Below, piece after piece: positions 27,327 through 35,708 of a stretch of 63,478 nucleotides of DNA. Origin of the DNA: Ruminococcaceae bacterium UBA1405 (GTDB lineage: Bacteria; Bacillota; Clostridia; Oscillospirales; Ruminococcaceae); contig DBQB01000030.1 in NCBI GenBank assembly GCA_002305685.1, forward strand, positions 1 through 63,478, in the 5' to 3' direction. The number at the start of each line of letters is the position of its first letter. Within the stretch, counting starts at the first letter, position 1. Under the pieces are notes generated by a model. That model did no database searches. It saw nothing but the letters and a program-made list of their open reading frames with translations, and was not told where the DNA came from. A program made the position numbers and the translations under genes.

Positions 27327-28307
27327 ATGGATATGGAAAAAAAAGTTAAAACAATAGGCGTACTCAGCAGCGGCGGCGATGCCCCAGGTATGAATGCCGC
27401 CATTCGCGCCGTGGTGCGCACCGCCATCAGCAAAGGTCTGCATGTGATGGGCATCCGTCGGGGGTATAATGGACTGCTGGCAGGAGATATGTTCGAGATG
27501 AATCTGAGAAGCGTTTCCGACATTCTTCATCGCGGCGGTACGATTCTGTATACTGCCCGGTGTCCAGAGTTTGTTACTGACGAAGGGGTGACCAAAGGGC
27601 GGGATATGTGTTTGGAAATGGGAATCGACGGCCTGGTGGTTATCGGCGGCGATGGCTCTTTCCGTGGCGCAAGAGATCTCTCCCTCAAGGGTATTCCCTG
27701 TATTGGGGTTACCGGAACCATCGATAATGATATTGCTTCCTCCGAATACACGGTGGGATTTGATACGGCCCTCAACACCGTTGTGGATATGGTGGACCGC
27801 CTGCGGGATACTTCTCAATCCCACGACCGGTGTACTGTGGTGGAAGTCATGGGACGTCGCTGCGGCGATATTGCGCTGCACGCTGGCATAGCCTGCGGCG
27901 CAACTTCCATTCTGGTACCAGAAATTCCCTTCGATCTGGACCGGGACGTCATCGCCAAGATGAATCGTACCATCCGCACCGGAAAACAGCACTTTATCAT
28001 CATGGTGGCGGAAGGAGTCGGCGGCGTAGAGGAGATGGCCAAATACATCGAGGAAAAATCCGGCGTCGAAACCCGTGCCACCATCTTGGGCCATGTTCAG
28101 AGAGGCGGCAGTCCCAGCGCCCGAGACCGTATCGTTGCCAGTGAGATGGGACACCATGCGGTGGAGCTGCTCAAGGAGGGTATTGGCAATCGTGTGGTCA
28201 TCTACCGCGCGAGTAAGGTTGTGGATATGGATATTTTAGAAGCTCTGAATATGAAGCGAGAATTTGACGAAAAACTCTATGAAATTGCCAACGAAATTTC
28301 CATCTAA
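27327..28307 (+). CDS. pfkA: ATP-dependent 6-phosphofructokinase
   Basis: Catalyses the committing step of glycolysis, fructose-6-phosphate to the 1,6-bisphosphate. The 326-residue protein has the ATP-site LSSGGDAPGMNAAIR and GGDGSFRGA, with Gly after GGD indicating ATP rather than pyrophosphate use. The catalytic TGTIDND is present. AAAGGAA precedes two possible starts, ATG 27327 and 27333; the first is better placed. It has its own promoter and terminator. The usual pyruvate kinase gene is not next to it. Confidence 0.94.
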   Translation: MDMEKKVKTIGVLSSGGDAPGMNAAIRAVVRTAISKGLHVMGIRRGYNGLLAGDMFEMNLRSVSDILHRGGTILYTARCPEFVTDEGVTKGRDMCLEMGIDGLVVIGGDGSFRGARDLSLKGIPCIGVTGTIDNDIASSEYTVGFDTALNTVVDMVDRLRDTSQSHDRCTVVEVMGRRCGDIALHAGIACGATSILVPEIPFDLDRDVIAKMNRTIRTGKQHFIIMVAEGVGGVEEMAKYIEEKSGVETRATILGHVQRGGSPSARDRIVASEMGHHAVELLKEGIGNRVVIYRASKVVDMDILEALNMKREFDEKLYEIANEISI

Positions 28308-28324
28308 GTTGTAATGATTACAGA

Positions 28325-28372
28325 CGGTGGCTCAAACGCTTTGACAGGGTTTGGCCACCGCTTGTTGTTTGG
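28325..28372 (+). terminator. pfkA terminator
   Basis: CGGTGGC and adjoining bases pair with GTTTGGCCACCG (28349-28360), followed by CTTGTTGTTT. Confidence 0.7.
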
Positions 28373-28449
28373 CCTTGTTTTTGTGTGGAAAGGACGTTTC
28401 CCGTGGGTGAAGATACAAAGCAAATCTACGGATAAAGGAGGAAACTTTT

Positions 28450-29718
28450 ATGCGCGCCATCGCTTACACCACCTTGCAGTCCCAGTTTACCGCCGTCCTG
28501 CCCCTGATGCCTGAACGGCTGCTCGCCGCGTTCGGGGTGGGAACGCGGGTGGACGTACTGGTGAATGATCAGCCGGTAGGAGGGTTTACGCTGGAGCCTG
28601 GACATACCCACCCTCTGCCCCTCTCGCTGTTTCCCGGGGTCAATCGGTTCTCCGTCTCCTATCTCTCTGACGCGGGGAGATTGGAGGAGTCGCTGGAAGT
28701 GGGATGGCTGCTCAGCGCCGACGCGGTGACCGGTTCCGGAGAGGGAGAGTTTCCCACCGTCTCCGCCGCCCTGGCTTACCTGGAAACGGCGGGATTTGAT
28801 CAGCCGGTGCTGTATATCCGGGACGGTGTGTATCGGGAGAAGATTACCGTCCGCCAGCCCAACCTCTCGATCTATGGCCAATCGGAAAAAGGGACGGTGA
28901 TTGCCTGGGATGACTATTCCAAAAAGCCGGCGCCCGACGGGACCGATACCGGAACCGGACGCTGCGCCACCATGTTGGTCACCCCTCAGGCAGAGAATTT
29001 TACCATGCAAACCCTCACGGTGCTAAACACCTATGACCGGTATAACCGCCCTGGGTTTGAAAGCTATGAGGAGCGTATTGCTCAGGGTACCTGGGATATC
29101 TGCAATGGAAGCGGATGTCAGGCGGTTGCGCTGCGGCTTTCCTCCGACCGCTGCAAGCTGCGCCAGGTTACGCTGGACAGCTGTCAGGATACCCTTTACG
29201 ACGATGAAGGGCGCCACTGGTTTTATCACTGCGCCATTGCGGGGGATGTGGACTTTATCTTCGGCGGTGGCCTTTCGCTGTATGAGGAATGCCTGATCAC
29301 TTCCAAGGACATCTATTCTCTGCCCAAAGGGTATGTGGCCGCACCGCGCACCGACATCCGTTTCCCCGTGGGATTTTTGTTTCTGCGGTGTTCTTTGGTG
29401 CACGCCATTGCAAAACGCCCGGAACAGACGGTATATCTGGCGCGTCCCTGGCGTCAGGATGGGTTTGCCGCCTTTGTAAACTGCTATCTGGGATGTCATA
29501 TCAAGGCGGAAGGATATGTGGATTTCCCCAGCGGGAACCATTATTCTTACGCCAAAGGCGCCCGGTTCTGGGAATGGGATTGCTATGGGGCCGGCGCAAT
29601 CCGGCATCCCGACCGCCCTGTGATGGGACTGGAACAGCGTCAGCTGTTTACCCGGGAGACGGTATTTTCCGATCAAAACGGCTATTTCTCCCAAACGTGG
29701 GATCCGGAATTTGTATGA
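28450..29718 (+). CDS. Pectinesterase, carbohydrate esterase family 8
   Basis: Removes methyl esters from galacturonic acid residues of pectin. The 422-residue protein has an N-terminal beta region (about residues 1-95) followed by the right-handed beta-helix. The catalytic residues are Gln246 and Asp247 in SCQDTLYDD, Asp268 in GDVDFIFGGG, and Arg332 in LARPWRQDG, where the family usually has LGRPW. The GVYREKI segment is also standard. There is no signal peptide, so it should act on imported methylated oligogalacturonides. The start at 28450 follows AAAGGAGGAAAC. It is isolated from the other pectin genes in the window. Confidence 0.88.
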   Translation: MRAIAYTTLQSQFTAVLPLMPERLLAAFGVGTRVDVLVNDQPVGGFTLEPGHTHPLPLSLFPGVNRFSVSYLSDAGRLEESLEVGWLLSADAVTGSGEGEFPTVSAALAYLETAGFDQPVLYIRDGVYREKITVRQPNLSIYGQSEKGTVIAWDDYSKKPAPDGTDTGTGRCATMLVTPQAENFTMQTLTVLNTYDRYNRPGFESYEERIAQGTWDICNGSGCQAVALRLSSDRCKLRQVTLDSCQDTLYDDEGRHWFYHCAIAGDVDFIFGGGLSLYEECLITSKDIYSLPKGYVAAPRTDIRFPVGFLFLRCSLVHAIAKRPEQTVYLARPWRQDGFAAFVNCYLGCHIKAEGYVDFPSGNHYSYAKGARFWEWDCYGAGAIRHPDRPVMGLEQRQLFTRETVFSDQNGYFSQTWDPEFV

Positions 29719-29753
29719 TCCCTTAATTTTCAAAAAGGAATGGAACAGAATCG

Positions 29754-30713
29754 ATGAAAAGCTTCACCATTGGTCCCAACGACAGCGGACAGCGTGCGGA
29801 TAAATTTCTCACCAAAGCGGTGCCTTCTCTGCCCAAGGCGCTGATGTATAAGTATCTGCGGCTCAAGCGCATCAAATGCAACGGCAAACGCTGCGAGATT
29901 TCCACACGGCTCCAGGAAGGGGATGTGATGGAGCTGTATATCTCCGACGAATTTTTTCTCAAAGCCGACGATCAGCAGGCTTTTTTGGCGGCCCCAACCC
30001 GTCTTTCCATCGTGTATGAGGATGAAAATCTGCTGCTGGTGAATAAACCGGTGGGGCTGGTGGTACATGAGGATGATACCAACACAGCTGACACGCTGAT
30101 TTTCCGTATCCAGCACTACCTCTACGACAAGGGAGAGTACCGTCCGGAACAGGAAAACAGCTTTGCACCTGCCCTGTGCAACCGCATCGACCGCAATACA
30201 CAGGGAATTGTGATTGCTGCGAAAAACGCCGAGGCGCTGCGGATCCTCAACCAAAAGATCAAGGATCGGGAACTGCACAAATACTATCTCTGCCTGGTAC
30301 ATGGGCGGCTGCCCAGACGCAGCGATACCCTGACCGGTTATCTGCGCAAAGACAGTGCCGCCAATCAGGTGGAGGTTACCGATCAGCCACGCCCCGGCAG
30401 CCGTACCATCGTCACCAAGTACCGGGTGCTGGAGGAGCGCGGCTCTGTCAGTCTGGTGGAGGTGGACCTGGTTACCGGGCGCACCCATCAGATCCGCGCC
30501 CATTTTGCCCACATCGGCCATCCGCTGGTGGGGGATGGAAAGTATGGCTTCCAGAGGGAAAACAAGGGAAGCGGATATGCTCATCAGGCGCTCTGCGCGT
30601 ATAAACTGGTCTTTGATTTTACCAGCGACGCCGGGATACTCCACTATCTCAATCAAAAGAGTTTTGTGCTGTCCTCCATCGATTTTGTGGAGGATTTTCA
30701 TCGCAGGCTCTGA
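29754..30713 (+). CDS. RluA-family pseudouridine synthase with S4 domain
   Basis: A 319-residue RNA-modifying enzyme that converts uridine to pseudouridine in 23S rRNA (RluC/RluD-like). The S4 RNA-binding domain covers about residues 15-80. The catalytic Asp146 is in RIDRNTQGIVI, where most members read RLDRDTSG; a similar change is common in clostridial RluC-like proteins. The VTGRTHQIRAHFAHIGHPL motif is intact. It starts 36 bp after the pectinesterase gene with no terminator between, so partial co-transcription is possible. Which uridine is modified cannot be told. Confidence 0.9.
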   Translation: MKSFTIGPNDSGQRADKFLTKAVPSLPKALMYKYLRLKRIKCNGKRCEISTRLQEGDVMELYISDEFFLKADDQQAFLAAPTRLSIVYEDENLLLVNKPVGLVVHEDDTNTADTLIFRIQHYLYDKGEYRPEQENSFAPALCNRIDRNTQGIVIAAKNAEALRILNQKIKDRELHKYYLCLVHGRLPRRSDTLTGYLRKDSAANQVEVTDQPRPGSRTIVTKYRVLEERGSVSLVEVDLVTGRTHQIRAHFAHIGHPLVGDGKYGFQRENKGSGYAHQALCAYKLVFDFTSDAGILHYLNQKSFVLSSIDFVEDFHRRL

Positions 30714-30738
30714 ACGCAAACATGGCAGAATATATCAA

Positions 30739-30771
30739 AAACGGTGAGACCTTATGGACTCACCGTCTTTT
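30739..30771. terminator. bidirectional terminator after pseudouridine synthase
   Basis: ACGGTGAG (30741-30748) pairs with CTCACCGT (30759-30766), with A-run on the left and CTTTTA on the right. Confidence 0.75.
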
Positions 30772-30847
30772 ATGGATCTGTTCCAAACGCTTTTCGCCGT
30801 GAGAGATATTTTAAAAAGGCGATGCCGCTTTTCTTTGCAGAAGAGAT

Positions 30848-31255
30848 TTATGCATCAAATTCCTTTGCGCACCACAACACAATCTCGGCAATCAGCGCAA
30901 GAGGAAGCGGTTTGTCATAGGGCAAACGGATGGTACCCTTGCTTGTATGATACTCCCGAAGGGAATCTGCAAAAGCTTCCACTACCGCCGGTCCTGGATA
31001 TAGCCCAACGTGTTTTTTGGATGCCGCAAATTGTATGAGATTGCGGTTTTTCCAGTAGGTTGGCATACTCCAGGAAATTTTTTCCGTAGCGTCCGGCAGA
31101 GCGCGTTTGATGGTTTCATGTATCTGTTGCAGATAGGGCTGAACCTCTTGTGGCTGCTGTGCAATATACTCCTCAATGCTCTGCGCTGCAGGCCCACAGT
31201 AGTGGCTCTGGTTTGTTTTGTTGAACTTCCTGCCGCATTTTGGGCATTGCCACAT
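30848..31255 (-). CDS. DUF1801-family protein with N-terminal zinc ribbon
   Basis: A 135-residue protein. The N-terminus MWQCPKCGRKFNKTNQSHYC holds a CxxC...HxC zinc-binding site, and the rest is a DUF1801 (YdhG-like) domain with PDATEKISWSMPTYW and GTIRLPYDKPLPLALI. Function of DUF1801 is not established. The start is taken as the ATG at 31255 because AAGG sits seven bases upstream; two upstream codons in frame are badly spaced. It follows the nitroreductase gene on the same strand after 33 bp. Confidence 0.82.
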   Translation of the reverse strand: MWQCPKCGRKFNKTNQSHYCGPAAQSIEEYIAQQPQEVQPYLQQIHETIKRALPDATEKISWSMPTYWKNRNLIQFAASKKHVGLYPGPAVVEAFADSLREYHTSKGTIRLPYDKPLPLALIAEIVLWCAKEFDA

Positions 31256-31288
31256 ATACATACCTTCCAATTTTGCGGTAAAGACGGC

Positions 31289-31831
31289 TTAACGGTACTG
31301 GACCAGCTCCGCCGCGCCTTTGCGCTTGGGGGGCTGGGGCTGCTCATCGGGATATCCTATAGCAATGAGTGCGGAGACGTGATAGGTCTCTTCCAGAGCG
31401 AGAATACGATGGATTTCCTTTTCGTCAAAAATCCCCATCAGAACGGTGCCGATCCCCAGCTCGCTTGCCGCCAGCATAAAGGTTTGGGAGGCGATTCCCG
31501 CATCGAACATCTCCCATTTATCCTTTTTGGAGGTGGAGTAGGAGCCATCCCGCTCATATCCGCTGCGGCTGGCGATGGAACAAACCACCACCAGTGCGGC
31601 AGCGCTTTCCAAGGTTTTCTGGTTGAAGGAAAAGTCCATCATTCCTTGGGCGGAAATTTTCTCTATCAAAGCTTTATCTTCCACAATCAGATAGCGGGTT
31701 GTCTGGGTATTTTTCCATGATGGGGCATAGGCAGCCGCGTCCACGATCTGTTCCACAATTTCATGGGGTATCTGTTCCGGCTTAAATTTACGGATGCTGC
31801 GGCGTTGTTTGATTCTTTCCAATGTCTCCAA
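31289..31831 (-). CDS. Nitroreductase-family flavoprotein
   Basis: A 180-residue FMN-dependent reductase. The N-terminal RRSIRKFKPEQIP supplies the phosphate-binding residues of FMN, and the GIASQTFMLAASELGIGT and IGYPDEQP segments complete the family pattern. It probably reduces nitro or quinone compounds with NAD(P)H. The start is a TTG at 31831, preceded by GGAGG with good spacing; no ATG is available. It forms a small operon with the DUF1801 gene. Confidence 0.88.
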   Translation of the reverse strand: METLERIKQRRSIRKFKPEQIPHEIVEQIVDAAAYAPSWKNTQTTRYLIVEDKALIEKISAQGMMDFSFNQKTLESAAALVVVCSIASRSGYERDGSYSTSKKDKWEMFDAGIASQTFMLAASELGIGTVLMGIFDEKEIHRILALEETYHVSALIAIGYPDEQPQPPKRKGAAELVQYR

Positions 31832-32058
31832 GTTTATTCCTCCATACTCTTTTTTCTTATCCTATCATTTTTGGGCAGAATTTGCAATATTTGCGTTCCC
31901 AAACAAAAAAATTGGATTTTTGGATAAAAAAGATGGACTTTTGCGCTTTGATGTGGTATCATTTTTACGTGATTCGCAGTAAAAGAGCCAAAGAAAGTTT
32001 TCTGTTTTCCGGGAAAGCTTGCTGAAGCGCTCAAATTTCGCAGAAAGGATTCATCGAT

Positions 32059-33426
32059 ATGGACAAGTTGGAACAAAAAATTTGTGACATTATTGACAGC
32101 AAAAAGGAAGAAATCATGGCGTTTGGCCGTGATATCTGGACCCACGCCGAGATGGGTTATCGGGAATTCCGCACAGCCGGAAAGTTTACCGACGTTTTGA
32201 AGAGCTTGGGCATTGAGACGGTGGAAGGATTGGCTTGCACCGGCGCCAAAGGTTACCTCAAAGGCAAAGATTTTAAGGGAACTACCGTTGCTCTGATGGG
32301 CGAATACGACGCCCTTCCCATCTCCAACCATCCCGACGCCAACCCTGAGACCGGCGCTTCCCACTGCTGCGGCCATAATGCGCAGATCACCGGTGTCATG
32401 GGCGCGGCTCTGGCTCTTTCTGATCCCGAAATTAAGGAAGCGATGGACGGTAACATCGTCTTTTTCGGTGTTCCGGCGGAAGAATTTGTGGAAACCGATC
32501 TCAAGAGCAAGATGATTGATGAAGGCAAAATCGGCTATGGCGGCGGCAAATGCGAGCTGATCCGCATTGGCGCGCTGGACGACATCGACATCACCGTTGG
32601 CCATCACACCAACGTCAGCGCCGATATGGCGCTTTCCCTGAAAACCAACAACGGTTTTGTCAATAAAAGCATTACCTTTACCGGACGTTCCTCCCATGCT
32701 GCCGGCGCTCCGCAAAACGGTGTGGACGCTTACAATGCTGCGGCGCTGGCCAAAATGGCGGTAGACATTCAGCGTGAATCCTTCCGCGACAGCGATACTG
32801 TGCGCATCCATGGCTTTACCACCAGCGGAGGCAGCGCCACCAACGTAATCGCCGACCATGTCAGCCTGGAATACTATGTCCGCGCCAGCAATCTGGACGC
32901 CGTCATCGACGCCTCCAAAAAGTTTGACCGAGCTATGCGGGCGGGCGCTATTGCCACCGGAGCGGGACTGGATATCAAAACCTTTGCCGGATATCTTCCC
33001 AATATGCCTGCAAAGGATTCCACTGCCGTCATTGAAGCGCTCCACGACGCCAACGAGTCCTGCGGCGGAAAATACAATGTGGTGATCCCCGATCACATCG
33101 ATCACTCCACCGGTTCCACCGATTACGGAGATGTCTCCAGCTTGATGCCCACCGTACAGTTCAATACCAGTGGATTTTCCGGAGTACTGCACAGCCCCAG
33201 CGTTCGGGTTACCGATGAGTATCTGGCCTATGTCGTCACCGCCAAGGTGTTTGCTCTGGCTGGCTATAAGCTGCTGAAAAACGGCGGCAACTATGCCAAG
33301 GCGATGCTGGACAGCTATCAGGCGCTGATGACCAAGGAGGAGTACATCAAATATATGGACAGCATGATGAGCTCCGAACATATGGATATGAATCCTCTGC
33401 CTCTGCTGGATGATATCAAACGGTAA
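32059..33426 (+). CDS. M20-family amidohydrolase, AbgB-like
   Basis: A 455-residue zinc-dependent amide hydrolase. The metal-binding segments GEYDALP, HCCGHN and GVPAEEFVE are present, and the dimerisation domain lies roughly at residues 190-310. The length and sequence style match the AbgB/p-aminobenzoyl-glutamate hydrolase group more than aminoacylases. It has a good ribosome site (AGAAAGGA) and its own promoter region with TATCAT around 31955. No partner AbgA or AbgT gene is present. Confidence 0.87.
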   Translation: MDKLEQKICDIIDSKKEEIMAFGRDIWTHAEMGYREFRTAGKFTDVLKSLGIETVEGLACTGAKGYLKGKDFKGTTVALMGEYDALPISNHPDANPETGASHCCGHNAQITGVMGAALALSDPEIKEAMDGNIVFFGVPAEEFVETDLKSKMIDEGKIGYGGGKCELIRIGALDDIDITVGHHTNVSADMALSLKTNNGFVNKSITFTGRSSHAAGAPQNGVDAYNAAALAKMAVDIQRESFRDSDTVRIHGFTTSGGSATNVIADHVSLEYYVRASNLDAVIDASKKFDRAMRAGAIATGAGLDIKTFAGYLPNMPAKDSTAVIEALHDANESCGGKYNVVIPDHIDHSTGSTDYGDVSSLMPTVQFNTSGFSGVLHSPSVRVTDEYLAYVVTAKVFALAGYKLLKNGGNYAKAMLDSYQALMTKEEYIKYMDSMMSSEHMDMNPLPLLDDIKR

Positions 33427-33758
33427 ATTTTCTCTCTGGATAGAGGTCCAGCAATCGTTTTTTCGTGTAAGAATAACCCCAACCCCTCCCTTTGATTTTT
33501 ACATCAAGGGGAGGGGTTTTGTGCGAAAGGGATGGGTAGGCGGCCATTGACCGGCAATTCCCACCAGCGTTTTGCCGGTATCCCCAGTGATTGCCTTTTC
33601 TTCTGCCAGAAAGCGGCAGTGCAAAACAGTGGAAATCTCACTGGGAATCCTGTATAATATGAGACAGATCACAGGGAAGAAGGCGTGTTTGGCGATGGCT
33701 GCCGCAGGATTCTTCCTTTCGTAAAACAGAGGACAAGACAAAAGTTAGGAGAAACATC
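33427..33758. other. intergenic region after the amidohydrolase
   Basis: A 332-bp gap with a strong terminator at 33481-33520, a short CTGCC/GGCAG hairpin near 33604, and a TATAAT-type -10 (33653-33658) serving the next gene. No open frame with a ribosome site was found. Confidence 0.5.
33481..33520 (+). terminator. terminator of the M20 gene
   Basis: AACCCCTCCC-type left arm pairs with its complement through 33518, followed by TTTT. Perfect over 15 bp. Confidence 0.88.
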
Positions 33759-34184
33759 ATGAAAAGTAGAGTTCAAATTGCAAGAGGAAGATTTCATAAC
33801 GGCTACAACTGCTCACAGACGGTAGTATGCACCTACTGTGACCTGTTGGGAATTACCCCTTCCGATGGATATCGTATTTCGGAAGGCTTTGGCGGAGGAA
33901 TTGCCCAGACCCGCGCCACTTGTGGGGCGCTCAATGCTTTGGTAATCCTGGCAGGACTCAAACGCTCCGATGGCAAGGATGGCGCCGGTGAAACCAAGAT
34001 GGAAACCTATGCGCTGATCAAAGAGATGTTTGCAGATTTTCAGCGGCAAAACGGTGCGCTGACCTGCCGGGAGCTGATGGGATTGGATACCGGTAAGCCG
34101 ATGCGCCTTTGCATCGACTGTGTCACCGATGCGGCGGCGCTGGCGGAAAAATATCTGTTCCCGGACCTGTTTGAGAAGGAATGA
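33759..34184 (+). CDS. C_GCAxxG_C_C family redox protein
   Basis: A 141-residue member of the C_GCAxxG_C_C family: the pattern C-S-Q-T-V, R-A-T-C-G-A-L-N-A, then late cysteines in CRELMG and CIDCVTDAA. These proteins carry spaced cysteines thought to bind a metal centre or act in redox reactions; the exact function is unproven. The ATG at 33759 follows TTAGGAGAA. The stop overlaps the next start (ATGA), and the three genes here are tightly packed, so they form one operon with the CCA-adding enzyme. Confidence 0.83.
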   Translation: MKSRVQIARGRFHNGYNCSQTVVCTYCDLLGITPSDGYRISEGFGGGIAQTRATCGALNALVILAGLKRSDGKDGAGETKMETYALIKEMFADFQRQNGALTCRELMGLDTGKPMRLCIDCVTDAAALAEKYLFPDLFEKE

Positions 34185-34480
34185 ACGCCGACGGATTTCG
34201 CAGCTGGTTTGACCGGGAAAGCGGTTACAGCCTCCATCCGGTTTATTCCCGCCGCGGCAAATTCGCCCAGTGCTGTGGTTGTGCTCCCGCCTTTACCGGG
34301 AAAGGGGTGCGGGAGTATGACCCTGTGCAGAAGCAGTATCGAACACTGCCGCTGACGCAGTGCCCTGTCTGCCGTCGCTGGTATCTCCAGCGGGACGACG
34401 GATGGTACGAGAGGGTGGAAAATCTTCTTCGCTATCCGGTGGTGGCGATGCCGGGAGGAAAGGAAAAGGATGAGCCATAA
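34181..34480 (+). CDS. Small cysteine-rich protein of unknown function
   Basis: A 99-residue protein I do not recognise. It starts in an ATGA overlap with the upstream redox gene and ends 11 bp inside the cca gene, so translation is probably coupled on both sides. It has CCGC near residue 31 and CPVC near residue 61, which together could bind zinc or an iron-sulphur cluster. The body is rich in aromatic residues (RRWYLQ, DDGWYERVENL). Conservation of this order in relatives would indicate a link to redox or tRNA biology. Confidence 0.6.
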   Translation: MNADGFRSWFDRESGYSLHPVYSRRGKFAQCCGCAPAFTGKGVREYDPVQKQYRTLPLTQCPVCRRWYLQRDDGWYERVENLLRYPVVAMPGGKEKDEP

Positions 34481-35702
34481 AATTGCGGTTCCCTTACACA
34501 TTCGCCAGCTGATGGCGCTGATGGAGCAAGCAGGATATGAATGCTGTGCGGTGGGTGGATGCGTGCGGGACTCCCTGTTGGGAGTTACGCCTCAGGATTG
34601 GGATCTGTGCACCAGCGCCCGGCCGGAACAGACGATTGCCTGCTTTGCAGCGGCAGGCTGCCGCACCATCCCCACAGGCATCCGCCATGGGACGGTGACG
34701 GTGCTTTGGGATGGCGAGCCGGTGGAGGTGACGACCTACCGTATCGACGGGTCGTATTCCGACAGCCGTCATCCCGATGCGGTAACCTTTACCACTGCGC
34801 TGGAGGTGGATCTGAGCCGCAGGGATTTTACCATCAACGCCATGGCCTGCCGCGCAGATGGTGTGGTCATCGATCTTTTCCAGGGACAGCAGGATCTGTC
34901 TTTGGGCAGGATTCGCTGTGTAGGGAATCCCCGCAGACGTTTTGAGGAGGACGCCCTGCGCATTTTGCGGGCGCTGCGATTTGCCTCTCGTCTGGATTTT
35001 ACATTGGACACCGATACGGGTCTAGCCGCAATCGCGCTGCGGGACCGGCTGCGGGAGATTGCGCCGGAGCGGATTTGGCATGAACTGACAGGGCTTTTGG
35101 CGGGGAAAGCCGCCGGCAGGTCGCTGGCGGAATATTTTCCAGTGCTGCAGGTGGTATTTCCCGATGAATTGACGCTGCAAGGATGGCGAAAGGGCGCAGG
35201 TTTGCTGCAAAATCTTTCGTCTACGGTGGCTCGTCTGGCGATGCTGTTATGGCAGGGTAGCGGTCTGACCGAGTCTTCCGCTTTGGAGGAGCTGGGGCTG
35301 CGGTTTTGCCGGATGCTGCGCACCCAACGGCAGATAAAACAGCAGCTGAGCAGGCTGCTGTGGCAGTTGGGGCAGCCGGTGCCGCAGTCGATGCCCCAGC
35401 TGCGGCGGTTGGCTGGCGTTCTGGGGACCGAGTTAAGTTTGAATCTGGCACAGCTCTGGTGTGCGGTGGGTCAAAAGGAAGCCGGGAAACGGTTGGAGTC
35501 CATCGTTGACCAGGGGGAGTGTGTTTGTATCAGACAGCTTGCCGTCACGGGAAAGGAGCTGCAACAGCTGGGATTTTCCAAAGGTCCTTCGCTGGGGAAA
35601 ATGTTGGAATGGCTGCTGGAGCTGGTGATGGAAGGAAAGTTAGAAAATACAAAGGAGGCGCTGCTGGCTTTTGCCGCCGCTCAACAGAAGAAAGGTTGTT
35701 GA
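34470..35702 (+). CDS. cca: CCA tRNA nucleotidyltransferase
   Basis: Adds or repairs the 3' CCA end of tRNAs. The 410-residue class II enzyme has the catalytic core GGCVRDSLLG followed by D-W-D-L-C with the two metal-binding aspartates, and the RRDFTINAMA motif. The EEDALRILRALRFASRLDF region is the conserved neck. The start at 34470 follows GGAAAGGA and overlaps the preceding small gene. A six-base gap separates it from the CAP-domain gene, which is likely co-transcribed. Confidence 0.93.
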   Translation: MSHKIAVPLHIRQLMALMEQAGYECCAVGGCVRDSLLGVTPQDWDLCTSARPEQTIACFAAAGCRTIPTGIRHGTVTVLWDGEPVEVTTYRIDGSYSDSRHPDAVTFTTALEVDLSRRDFTINAMACRADGVVIDLFQGQQDLSLGRIRCVGNPRRRFEEDALRILRALRFASRLDFTLDTDTGLAAIALRDRLREIAPERIWHELTGLLAGKAAGRSLAEYFPVLQVVFPDELTLQGWRKGAGLLQNLSSTVARLAMLLWQGSGLTESSALEELGLRFCRMLRTQRQIKQQLSRLLWQLGQPVPQSMPQLRRLAGVLGTELSLNLAQLWCAVGQKEAGKRLESIVDQGECVCIRQLAVTGKELQQLGFSKGPSLGKMLEWLLELVMEGKLENTKEALLAFAAAQQKKGC

Positions 35703-35708
35703 CAATCG

